Below are positions 52,127 to 59,811 of a stretch of DNA of 64,000 nucleotides, in pieces (position 1 is the first letter of the stretch; each line of letters starts with the position of its first letter). The position numbers and the translations under genes are program-made. Under the pieces are notes generated by a model. That model saw only the letters and a program-made list of their open reading frames with translations, was not told the DNA's origin and did not search any database. Source of the stretch: Pontibacter pamirensis (GTDB taxonomy: Bacteria; Bacteroidota; Bacteroidia; Cytophagales; Hymenobacteraceae); contig NZ_SSNI01000002.1 of assembly GCF_010015475.1 (NCBI RefSeq), forward strand, positions 1 through 64,000. The letters are read 5' to 3'.

Positions 52127-52283
52127 TGCCCTACGTTTAAACGAAAAGCCAAAGCAATAAGAAAACCGAGCACCATTGTCAGGATGGCAATCTCATCTTT
52201 GTGCAGCTTAATTTTCATAAGAAAAGGCACTCCTTTGGCGAAGGCAATTTAGGCATTATGGCCTAAGCATAAAAAGCATGAGG

Positions 52284-52505
52284 CTAAAAGAATTTCCGGA
52301 ACAACCACATCAGGAGCGAGAGCAGGATGCTGAGCAGGATCATGCTGGTGATGGGGGCGTAAAAGCGCATGTTTTTCTTCTCCACGCGTATGTCGCCGGG
52401 CAGGTGGCCAAACCAGCTGAACTTATCGCCAGCCAGCCATATAACCAGCCCTACCACAACCACTAACACACCTATAACGACTATTGTTTTTCCGATTGGC
52501 TGCAT
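52284..52505 (-). CDS. DUF2905 small membrane protein
   Basis: A 73-residue protein with two helices (about 7-25 and 52-70) and the conserved middle FSWFGHLPGDIRVEKKNMRFYAPITSM (parts: LPGDI, FYAPITSM). This matches DUF2905 exactly. Function unknown. It is a single gene with 157 bases upstream to YdcF. Confidence 0.92.
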   Translation of the reverse strand: MQPIGKTIVVIGVLVVVVGLVIWLAGDKFSWFGHLPGDIRVEKKNMRFYAPITSMILLSILLSLLMWLFRKFF

Positions 52506-52603
52506 GGCCTGTTGCTCTTATGTTTTTTGTCCGGATGCTGCAAGCGCTTTAAATCCTGCTAAAAGCCCCTCTCACCCTATTGAGTCCGTCACTGTACTTG
52601 TAC

Positions 52604-53212
52604 TTAAAATTTTATCCGCACGCCTAATGACAGGTTTGCAATCTCCCATAATGTCAGGCGCTCGTCTTTCACCCAGGAGGTCAGGATGAGATCGTAGGTG
52701 CCTATCTCGCTGTACAGGCTTACTCCTTTTATCGTTTTGTCATCGCCGAAGTTGCGGTTGATGCCTGCTCCGGCAAAGCCCAGCACCCGCACACCACTCG
52801 ACCACCAGTAATAGCCTGCCGGTATCCCATCTTTCCAGGTAAGCGGGAACTGATCGTTGAAATAGTAGCTGGCTCCTAAGCCGGCACGCAGGGGCGTAAG
52901 GGTATAATCATTGTTTAGCTTTACTTCTTTTAGTGGCAACCACACCCCTTTCAGGGTCAGCAGGTGCAATGCCTCCTCCGCATCATACTTGGGTACAAAA
53001 CCGTACAGCAGTTCCACGTTTAGCTTGTTTTTCGCTAAACTATAACTTGGTCCAACAGATAAGAACCCCATGTTGCCTGCATACTGCAGCACTACACCAT
53101 CAGGCTGGTACCATCTCTTATGGGCAAGGCTGTCAGTTCCCTGGCTTTTAGCGTTAAATGGAACTGTGGTCAGCAGCATGAGCAGTACCCATAACAGTAG
53201 TTTTGTTTTCAT
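52604..53212 (-). CDS. Outer-membrane beta-barrel protein, unknown
   Basis: A 202-residue exported protein with a signal peptide (about 1-24, ending AKSQ). The mature part alternates in short strands (VVLQYAGNMGFLSVGPSYSL, KLNVELLYGFVPKY, GLGASYYFNDQ, YWWSSGVRVLGFAGAG) and ends NLSLGVRIKF, with the terminal Phe typical of outer-membrane barrels. It likely forms an 8-stranded barrel. No family recognised. Its start is 9 bases from the end of the phosphoesterase gene (same strand), so co-transcription is probable. Confidence 0.78.
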   Translation of the reverse strand: MKTKLLLWVLLMLLTTVPFNAKSQGTDSLAHKRWYQPDGVVLQYAGNMGFLSVGPSYSLAKNKLNVELLYGFVPKYDAEEALHLLTLKGVWLPLKEVKLNNDYTLTPLRAGLGASYYFNDQFPLTWKDGIPAGYYWWSSGVRVLGFAGAGINRNFGDDKTIKGVSLYSEIGTYDLILTSWVKDERLTLWEIANLSLGVRIKF

Positions 53213-53221
53213 AGGAGGACG

Positions 53222-54052
53222 CTAGAATTTTACACGCTCAAAGGTAACTGTATCTGGTACTACCGTGAACACAATGTACTCCCGCTGCTCTGTAGTGCCG
53301 GTATGCAGGTAAGGGACGCTTCCATCAAAAGGAAAGTAATGCTTGAAGTTATGGTCGTGCCCGTGCAGGGAATAGCATACCTTGTGCTGGCTTAACAGCT
53401 CCCCGTAGTGCTGCGCCTTCTCCTCCCCAAAACCAAAGCTGGTAGGTGATATATGCGACACAACAAACGTATGGTCATAGCCTGTGCTTTGGGCAAGTTC
53501 CTTTTGCAGCCATTCCAGGTCAGGCGCCTGCTTTTTGAACTCGAGGTTATTCGTGTTCAGCAGAATGAATTTACTTCTTCCAACAGTAAAACTAAAGTCA
53601 AAGTCGCCATACATGGCCTTGTATACCTGCTTGCCGTTGTCGGTGGCATCATGGTTTCCTATAACAGCAATGTAAGGCACCTTCAGTTTCCTAAAGCTAT
53701 CGTGCACCAGCGCAAACTCCTTCTGCAAACCAAAATCTGTCAGGTCGCCACTTATCAGCACAAAATCAACATCACGGCGGCCATTGATGTGACGCACGAT
53801 GTCCTCGTTGGACTGATAGAAACCCTGTGTATCAGACGTCAGGACAAAACGCAGCGTATCGGCTGAGCTAATGCCAAGTGCCTTTATACGAGCTACATTG
53901 CGTTGGTTGATATGCTTTTCATCCTCCTTTAGCCGCACCTCATAAGGGCTGTATTCAAACTTGTTGCAAGCCTGCAAGACAAGTGCAAACACTGGTAAAA
54001 AGACAGCAGCAAGGGCTGCCTTGGCACATGAGTTTTTTTTGTTAGTCGACAT
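53222..54052 (-). CDS. Metallophosphoesterase lipoprotein
   Basis: A 276-residue exported protein; the signal ends at LQAC (Cys about 29), so it is probably a lipoprotein. The calcineurin-like active site is laid out as: TSDTQGF (about 72-78; note DTQ in place of the common DxH), ISGDLTDFG (about 99), IGNHDAT (about 131), VVSHISP (about 199) and SLHGHDHNF (about 231). Only the first metal ligand pair departs from the usual DxH, where Gln replaces His. This may alter metal preference. Expected to hydrolyse phosphoesters at the envelope. It precedes the barrel gene by 9 bases. Confidence 0.88.
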   Translation of the reverse strand: MSTNKKNSCAKAALAAVFLPVFALVLQACNKFEYSPYEVRLKEDEKHINQRNVARIKALGISSADTLRFVLTSDTQGFYQSNEDIVRHINGRRDVDFVLISGDLTDFGLQKEFALVHDSFRKLKVPYIAVIGNHDATDNGKQVYKAMYGDFDFSFTVGRSKFILLNTNNLEFKKQAPDLEWLQKELAQSTGYDHTFVVSHISPTSFGFGEEKAQHYGELLSQHKVCYSLHGHDHNFKHYFPFDGSVPYLHTGTTEQREYIVFTVVPDTVTFERVKF

Positions 54053-54271
54053 GGTTTGCTACCGGCACTATATATTAAAGTAAAGATAGTGTTTTGACAC
54101 TGTTTGTTATACCTGAATAGGTTATAACAGCGATACCTTCTACGTGTTTTGTTTCTGCGCAAACCTCCGTTTTACCATTTTGTTTAAAACAGAGGCATCT
54201 CCCTGCGTTCGGATTTAAGCGCCAAAAGCGTTAAATTTGACTTCTGTTGGAAAGACTAAATTCTGATCTGC

Positions 54272-56728
54272 TTGAAAGTTTGTATTGCTGAGAAACCAAG
54301 TGTAGCCCGTGAGATAGCCATGGTACTAGGCGCAAAATCGAAAAAGGACGGCTATTATGAAGGCAACGGCTATCAGGTAACCTGGACCTTCGGCCACTTC
54401 TGTACCCTGCGTGAGCCTGACGACTACCGCCCCGAGTGGAAGCGCTGGAGCATGTATGACCTGCCCATGCTGCCCGAGCGCTACGGCATCAAACTAATGA
54501 AGGACAGTGGGGTACAGAAGCAGTTCAATATCATCAAGAAGCTGCTTGAAAAAGCAGATGAGGTGATTAACTGTGGGGATGCCGGCCAGGAGGGAGAAGT
54601 AATCCAGCGCTGGGTGCTCACGGAGGCCAACTACCGCAAGCCCTTCAAGCGACTTTGGATTTCGTCGCTCACTGAGGATGCCATCCGGCAGGGCTTTGCA
54701 AAGCTGCGAGAGGGCTCTGAGTTTGATTCGCTCTACCAGGCAGGTAAAAGCCGCGCCATCGGCGACTGGCTGCTGGGCCTGAATGCCACCCGCCTCTTCA
54801 CCTTGAAGTATGCTAACGGCAGCCGCCAGACGCTCTCCATCGGAAGGGTGCAGACACCAACGCTGGCCATGCTGGTTAACCGCCACCACGAAATTGCGAA
54901 CTTTGTGCCGCAGCCTTACTGGGAGCTAAAAACAGTTTACCGCGATACCACCTTCTCCAGCACCAACGGCCGCTTTCAGAAAGAGGAAGAGGCGCAGAAG
55001 ATACTGGATGCTATACGACAGGCAGAGCTGACAATAACGGATGTTGAAATAAAGAAAGGTACTGAGTCGCCTCCCAAACTGTTTGACCTGACTTCGCTGC
55101 AGATTGAGTGCAACAACAAGCTGAGCCTATCCGCGGATGAGACGCTTAAGACGGTACAGAGCCTGTACGAGAAAAAGGTGGTCTCCTACCCCCGCGTGGA
55201 CACGACTTTCCTGCCGGATGATATTTACCCCAAGATACCGGGCATCCTGCAGGGCCTGAGCAACTACACCCAGGAGGTGGCCCCGCTGCTGCAAAGCAAA
55301 ATCCGGAAGACGAAGAAAGTATTCAACAACAACAAAGTAACCGACCACCACGCCATTATACCTACCGGCGCAGCGGCAGGCAGCCTGTATGGCCGTGAGG
55401 CAGATGTGTACGACATCATCACACGCCGCTTCATTGCTGCTTTTTACCCCGATTGTATCGTGAGTAATACCACTGTGATGGCTGAATCGGCAGGTTATAC
55501 GTTCCGGGTGCGGGGCAAGCAGATTCTGGAACCGGGCTGGCGCGTGCTCTACGGAGCCGATGATGTGAAGTCTTCGGATGCACCGGCAGGAAAGGAAGGT
55601 GAAAACAAGGAGGAAGAAGAAGCCGCAGGAGTGCTGCCCAATTTTGAAAAAGGAGAACATGGTCCGCACGAGCCGCTGCTGGATAAGAAGATGACAAACC
55701 CGCCGAAGGAGTACACGGAGGCCACGCTGCTGCGCGCCATGGAAACAGCCGGCCGGCAGGTGGAAGACGATGAGTTGAAAGAGGCGCTGAAGGAAAACGG
55801 CATCGGCCGCCCCTCAACCCGGGCCGCCATCATCGAAACCCTTTACAAGCGCCAGTACATCCGCAAGGAGAAAAAGAAGATTGTACCCACGCAAATGGGC
55901 ATTGACCTGATTGGTGTAATCCGGAACCAGACGCTGAAATCGGCGGAAATGACGGGGCAGTGGGAGCGCAAGCTGCGCCAGATAGAGGGCGGCGAATTTA
56001 AGGCAGAAGCCTTCCTGCAGGAACTGCAGGAGTTCGTCATCAGCCTGGTACAGGAGGTAAAATACGACCATGCCGCCTCCGTTACCCTGGAGCCGCAACA
56101 GGAGGACACTAAACAGGTGAAGCCTCAGAAGAAAGCCGCTGCTGCTTCAAAGGCAGTGAAAGAGACTGCTCCGGCAGCGGCCGGTCTGGGCTCCTGCCCC
56201 GCCTGCAAGGAAGGCCATATTCTCAAAGGCTCCAAAGCGTACGGCTGCATCCGTTATAAAGAAGGTTGCCGCTTCCTCATCCCAATAGAGCAGCAAGGCA
56301 AGGAACTAACGGAGAAGCAAGTGCAGACTTTGCTCAGCAAAGGCAGAACACCTGCTATAAAAGGCTTTAAAGATGAACAAGGCGAGAGCTTTGATGCGGT
56401 TTTGAAATTAGACAAAGTAAACCAATTGGTGTTGGAAAAAGTAGAGAAGACACCTGCAGCAGATCCGTTCGAACAGTGCCCGCGCTGCAAACAAGGCAAA
56501 CTACTGAAAGGCAAGACAGCTTATGGGTGCAGCCGCTTCAGGGAAGGATGCCGTTTCCTGGTGCCTTTTGAAATGGGCGGCAAACAGTTGACGGATAAAC
56601 AAATAGCCACACTTCTTACAAAAGGTAAAACACCAAAGATAAAAGGCTTTACCTCCGAGAAGACAGGGGAACCTTTTGATGCCGGCTTAAAGCTAAATGA
56701 GCAATGGCAGGTGGTTTACCAGTTTTAG
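54272..56728 (+). CDS. topB: DNA topoisomerase III (type IA) with duplicated C-terminal zinc modules
   Basis: An 818-residue type IA topoisomerase. TTG start at 54272 opens directly into the TOPRIM strand MKVCIAEKPSVAREI. The TOPRIM acidic motif at about 102-109 reads GDAGQEGE, where most enzymes have DADREGE. SIGRVQTPTLAML is about 190. The catalytic Tyr is Y306 in VSYPRVDTTFLP. After about 640 there are two copies of a Cys-containing module: CPACKEGHILKG...CRFLIP and CPRCKQGKLLKG...CRFLVP (each with two Cys pairs), then IKGF repeats. Such tails bind zinc or single-stranded DNA. It removes negative supercoils and decatenates DNA. Divergent from the phosphoesterase gene. Confidence 0.94.
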   Translation: MKVCIAEKPSVAREIAMVLGAKSKKDGYYEGNGYQVTWTFGHFCTLREPDDYRPEWKRWSMYDLPMLPERYGIKLMKDSGVQKQFNIIKKLLEKADEVINCGDAGQEGEVIQRWVLTEANYRKPFKRLWISSLTEDAIRQGFAKLREGSEFDSLYQAGKSRAIGDWLLGLNATRLFTLKYANGSRQTLSIGRVQTPTLAMLVNRHHEIANFVPQPYWELKTVYRDTTFSSTNGRFQKEEEAQKILDAIRQAELTITDVEIKKGTESPPKLFDLTSLQIECNNKLSLSADETLKTVQSLYEKKVVSYPRVDTTFLPDDIYPKIPGILQGLSNYTQEVAPLLQSKIRKTKKVFNNNKVTDHHAIIPTGAAAGSLYGREADVYDIITRRFIAAFYPDCIVSNTTVMAESAGYTFRVRGKQILEPGWRVLYGADDVKSSDAPAGKEGENKEEEEAAGVLPNFEKGEHGPHEPLLDKKMTNPPKEYTEATLLRAMETAGRQVEDDELKEALKENGIGRPSTRAAIIETLYKRQYIRKEKKKIVPTQMGIDLIGVIRNQTLKSAEMTGQWERKLRQIEGGEFKAEAFLQELQEFVISLVQEVKYDHAASVTLEPQQEDTKQVKPQKKAAAASKAVKETAPAAAGLGSCPACKEGHILKGSKAYGCIRYKEGCRFLIPIEQQGKELTEKQVQTLLSKGRTPAIKGFKDEQGESFDAVLKLDKVNQLVLEKVEKTPAADPFEQCPRCKQGKLLKGKTAYGCSRFREGCRFLVPFEMGGKQLTDKQIATLLTKGKTPKIKGFTSEKTGEPFDAGLKLNEQWQVVYQF

Positions 56729-56793
56729 GTTAAACTAAAGTTCCTCCACTGGCATCGGTTCTATTTCTTTAGAAAATATTCCTTCAATAAAAA

Positions 56794-56826
56794 AGCGGCA
56801 ACCGTAAATACACTACAGTTGCCGCT
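56794..56826 (-). terminator. Hairpin after the small lipoprotein gene
   Basis: AGCGGCAAC pairs with GTTGCCGCT (9 pairs), with a further two pairs after a mismatch. It is 20 bases downstream of the stop at 56847 on the minus strand and also lies after topB on the other strand. Confidence 0.7.
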
Positions 56827-56846
56827 CCACTAAGATGGAATCCTGT

Positions 56847-57248
56847 TTATTCAACAGTGAATGTAACCTCTTCTTCTGATAAGTTGGTGCGCTTATCTTT
56901 AGCACTGATTTTCAGCGTATAATCACCCGGCACAATACCTTTAAGTGATACCAATGTATCGAATTCAACTACAGTTTTGTTAGACTTTTTGCTGAAGTCG
57001 ATAAGCGCCTTTTCACCGCTGGCTCCTAATACCTTGAAGTCAATTTTATCTACTTTATCTTTGTCTACTACAGTTACATAAACCTGCAGCCCTTGTGCAG
57101 CTGTAACAGTAGGATTTCTGGTGGGGCTGTTGACCTTTAAGCTTGGAACAGATCCATCTGGCTGCAAGCTTCCGTCCTCGAACAAATCCTCACATGCCGT
57201 AAGCATACATACGGCTGCCATAGAGGCTAGCATTGTTTTTAATTTCAT
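56847..57248 (-). CDS. Small lipoprotein with Ig-like/beta-sandwich domain
   Basis: A 133-residue lipoprotein from the ATG at 57248 (MKLKTML), chosen because the signal (CMLTAC, Cys about 19) must be N-terminal; an upstream in-frame Met at 57341 would bury it. The mature part starts with an Asp/Ser/Pro-rich linker, then strands TAAQGLQVYVTVVDKDKVDKIDFKVLG, TVVEFDTLVSL, YTLKISAKDKRTNLSEEEVTFTVE. This is the pattern of a small Ig/fibronectin-like or Bacuni-type beta sandwich. Function unknown. Confidence 0.72.
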   Translation of the reverse strand: MKLKTMLASMAAVCMLTACEDLFEDGSLQPDGSVPSLKVNSPTRNPTVTAAQGLQVYVTVVDKDKVDKIDFKVLGASGEKALIDFSKKSNKTVVEFDTLVSLKGIVPGDYTLKISAKDKRTNLSEEEVTFTVE

Positions 57249-57760
57249 AAAATTGGCTAAAAGTTGTAAAACTACCTTTGGAAGTAGCATAAATTTGCAC
57301 TCCTTTGACTCAACCTCCAGCGGGTCCCTTACCAGAAGCATGCTGCAATTTTAAAAACATTGTTTACAAGTCAAAGACTTCCTTCATAAAAATTTACAAT
57401 TCATAATATACTATATAAATAGCCGTCTTTATTAAAAACACGCTTACACCACTACACATCAGCCACATATCCTATATCATGTATGTTACAACGCTACACC
57501 GTGATAAAAATTATAATTAAAAGTACAATTATTTAATTTTTAACAAAACCACGCATGCAGGTGTAAAAGATCATCCTAGTTGCACAGAAAAAAACGTCAA
57601 AAACAGCGCTAAAATATGACAGCAGCGCTGCGGGCTTATACATAGATAAGTACTCTGTTAATAACTTTAAGCAGTTATAGTCGTAAAAAATTATATAGAA
57701 TGATGCCATTCAGAGCATTCTATATCTAAATTGATTTTTTAACTAAAACCTATAAACACT
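57249..57760. other. A/T-rich leader region upstream of the low-complexity gene
   Basis: About 510 bases, strongly A/T-rich, without a supported gene. It carries a perfect inverted repeat near the start of the next gene (listed separately) and a TAACTTTA string at 57661-57670 that is one base off the TAnnTTTG box. Confidence 0.5.
57693..57725 (+). promoter_or_regulatory. Inverted repeat upstream of the low-complexity protein gene
   Basis: ATATAGAATG (57693-57702) is perfectly inverted at 57716-57725 with a 13-base centre, 36 bases before the start codon. It can be a regulator operator or a leader hairpin. Confidence 0.45.
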
Positions 57761-58807
57761 ATGACAAGCTATGAAAATTCGGGGGGCTATAAAACGACAG
57801 CCAATAACCCTTACAACAGCAATGACAGAGGACAGACAGGGGGATATGACAGAGATATCTATGCCGGAGACTATGGTCCAGAGGATAGAGAAAGAAGAAT
57901 GTCTCGCTTAAATAGAGGTGGCTCAGGCCGTGACTCTTTTTCTAACTCAGGCTACTCAGGGTCTTCCTCCAACTTCGGCCGTTCAGGTGGATACGGCACC
58001 TCTGACGATAACTATAATTACGGGTCGTCTGACAACAGTTCGAACAACCGCTATGGCAGCGACAGAGACCGTTACGGTTCTTCTAGTAACTACGGAGGAT
58101 CTTCTAACTACGGTTCGGGCAACCGCTATGGCAGCGACAGAAACCGCCAGGACAATGACAACTTCTGGGAGAATACCAAGAACAAAGCATCTAACGCCTG
58201 GGACAGAATAACAGGCGACGATGATAACGATAACAGAAACCGTAACTACGGCTCTTCTGGTAGATATAACTCTGACAGAGGATACGATTCAGGTTCAAGC
58301 TATTCAGGACGTTACGGTTCCGATAATGACTTTGAATCTTCAAACAGCTACCGTTCAGGATCATCAGACAACTATGGTCATGGTTCTTTAGGTTCCGGTG
58401 CTACAGGGTATGGTTCTTCCAGAGGTTCCAATTCAGATAGAGGTAACTCAGGCTATGGCAACTCAACCTATGGCACAGGGTATACCACATCTAATTACGG
58501 CTCTTCTGACAGAGACCGCTCTTCATCAGACAATAACAGAAACCGCTATTCTTCTGACTCCGACAGAGGCCGGTATTCTTCTGACTACGGCAGAAACAGG
58601 GACAACGATGAAGACCGTGGTTTTTTTGACAAAGCCAGTGATAAAGTAAAGTCCTGGTTTGGTGACGAAGATGACAACCGTGGCAGAAACCGTTACGGTA
58701 ACCGTGACTACGACAACGACAGATACAGGAGCTCTACAAAAAGAAACACCTATAATGGACCTCCCTACTCTTACGGATCGTCTTCGCGCAGAGACTATGA
58801 GTGGTAG
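57761..58807 (+). CDS. Gly/Ser/Tyr/Asn/Arg/Asp-rich low-complexity protein with two amphipathic inserts
   Basis: A 348-residue protein without a signal peptide or membrane helix. Most of it is low-complexity sequence built from short units such as NRYGSDRDR, SSNYGSS, GRYSSD, with very few Ala, Leu, Ile, Val, no Cys visible, and alternating Arg and Asp charges among Tyr-Gly-Ser. Composition and spacing of Tyr and Arg recall prion-like domains of eukaryotic RNA-binding proteins (FUS/hnRNP style); this is a compositional likeness only. Two inserts break it: FWENTKNKASNAWDRITGDDDN (135-156, split here) and FFDKASDKVKSWFGDEDDN (288-306), both an aromatic start, Lys-rich helix, Trp and an acidic end; the second contains SWFGD, a motif I associate with stress-type proteins of this group. 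Likely cytoplasmic; role unknown. It ends at a strong terminator. Confidence 0.8.
   Translation: MTSYENSGGYKTTANNPYNSNDRGQTGGYDRDIYAGDYGPEDRERRMSRLNRGGSGRDSFSNSGYSGSSSNFGRSGGYGTSDDNYNYGSSDNSSNNRYGSDRDRYGSSSNYGGSSNYGSGNRYGSDRNRQDNDNFWENTKNKASNAWDRITGDDDNDNRNRNYGSSGRYNSDRGYDSGSSYSGRYGSDNDFESSNSYRSGSSDNYGHGSLGSGATGYGSSRGSNSDRGNSGYGNSTYGTGYTTSNYGSSDRDRSSSDNNRNRYSSDSDRGRYSSDYGRNRDNDEDRGFFDKASDKVKSWFGDEDDNRGRNRYGNRDYDNDRYRSSTKRNTYNGPPYSYGSSSRRDYEW
57761..58807 (+). repeat. Degenerate DNA repeats within the low-complexity gene
   Basis: Imperfect repeats of CGCTATGGCAGCGACAGA-like and CGTTACGGTTCTTCT-like units recur through the gene, matching the YGSDR and RYGSS units of the protein. Copies differ at third codon positions, as if selected at the protein level rather than newly duplicated. 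Confidence 0.6.
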
Positions 58808-58880
58808 AAACTCCTATAGGCAGCCGCATTCTTACGGCTACTAATGTTAGTACTACTTGAGGATAGTGGATGTAACTTCA

Positions 58881-58925
58881 CAAAATAAAAACCCCGCTGC
58901 TAGTTGCAGTGGGGTTTTTATTTTG
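58881..58925 (+). terminator. Long hairpin terminator of the low-complexity gene
   Basis: A 20-pair stem with one G-U pair (CAAAATAAAAACCCC arm at 58881-58895), loop TAGTT. T-rich on both sides, so it works in both orientations. Confidence 0.88.
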
Positions 58926-59035
58926 TGTTAGAACTTAAGCAATGTTTTCTATATTAGCAGCCATGTATAGAACTTCTCCCTTTTCCAGTCATAAATTAAA
59001 TCAACCTGATTAAATAACAAATAAATTTGAATACA

Positions 59036-59644
59036 ATGAAAAAGATAATGCTGCTTTTCGTATTGGCGCTGGCTGCAACCACAGGATACACGCAAAGTCT
59101 TGGCGTAAAAGCGGGAGCAACCTATACAACGTTTACAGGCAACGATACCCGGGATTATGATTATCGTGTGGGATATACGGCAGGTCTGATGCTGCAGCGG
59201 CACATCACCGACTTGATTGGCGTCCAGTTAGAGGCCCTGTATACAGCGAAAGGTGCGAAAACATCATCCCAATCCGGCAGCAATGAGGTAGAAGAGTCTT
59301 TCCGGCTGAACTATGTTGATGTGCCTGTTTTATTTCACGTTTCTGCCGGTGGTTTATTTTTTGACTTAGGCCCACAGGCGTCTTTTATCGCTAAAGCTAG
59401 CCAGGTGCGTGAAGTTATTTCCGGAAGCACAACCACTTCCTCTAAAACAGACATCACGGATCATCCTTATACAATTGATTTTGGATATGCAGCAGGTATC
59501 GGTTATCGTGCAGACAACGGGCTTGGCCTGGAGCTAAGATACAACGGAGGGCTTAAAAAAGTTGATGATGAAGGTCCGTTTGCCGGCAGGGAACGTCGTA
59601 ACGCTGGCTTCGGCCTGATGTTGAGCTACTTTGTAGGCCGCTAA
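59036..59644 (+). CDS. Porin-family outer-membrane beta-barrel protein
   Basis: A 202-residue exported protein; the ATG at 59036 (MKKIMLLF) is preferred over a TTG 9 bases upstream. Signal peptide ends GYTQ (about 20). The mature part has the pattern of a small opacity/OmpW-like barrel: SLGVKAGATYTTF, YRVGYTAGLMLQRHI, IGVQLEALYTAKG, NYVDVPVLFHV, FDLGPQASFI, IDFGYAAGIGYRADNGLGLELRYNGGL, and last strand NAGFGLMLSYFVGR. Complete; function unknown. Single gene ending at a very long hairpin. Confidence 0.88.
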   Translation: MKKIMLLFVLALAATTGYTQSLGVKAGATYTTFTGNDTRDYDYRVGYTAGLMLQRHITDLIGVQLEALYTAKGAKTSSQSGSNEVEESFRLNYVDVPVLFHVSAGGLFFDLGPQASFIAKASQVREVISGSTTTSSKTDITDHPYTIDFGYAAGIGYRADNGLGLELRYNGGLKKVDDEGPFAGRERRNAGFGLMLSYFVGR

Positions 59645-59655
59645 TTTTTTGTCTG

Positions 59656-59716
59656 GTTAGCCTATAAAACAAGAGACCCCTGCTTATGGCAGGGGTCTCT
59701 TGTTTTATAGGCTAAC
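59656..59716. terminator. Exceptionally long perfect hairpin (28 pairs)
   Basis: A perfect stem of 28 pairs (left arm 59656-59683, right arm 59689-59716) with a 5-base loop TTATG. It lies 12 bases after the porin-family stop and opposite the SulP gene end at 59812, and can terminate both. It is far longer than needed. Confidence 0.85.
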
Positions 59717-59811
59717 TTGGTTATGTTCTAAAATGTTTTTGCCTCCACAAGCTCCGGCATCAGACTATTAATGTGTTCATAGCGCTCAAAGGAGTTTGCT
59801 TCAACCTCCAA

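Noticed and set aside
58040..58600. CRISPR-like array
   Set aside because: The repeats are short, degenerate, in frame with the protein and lack equal-length unique spacers.
57918..58649. Thr/Met-rich ORFs in other frames of the low-complexity gene
   Set aside because: They are frame shadows of a repetitive coding sequence; the YGSDR frame has a consistent composition, an ATG start and a terminator.
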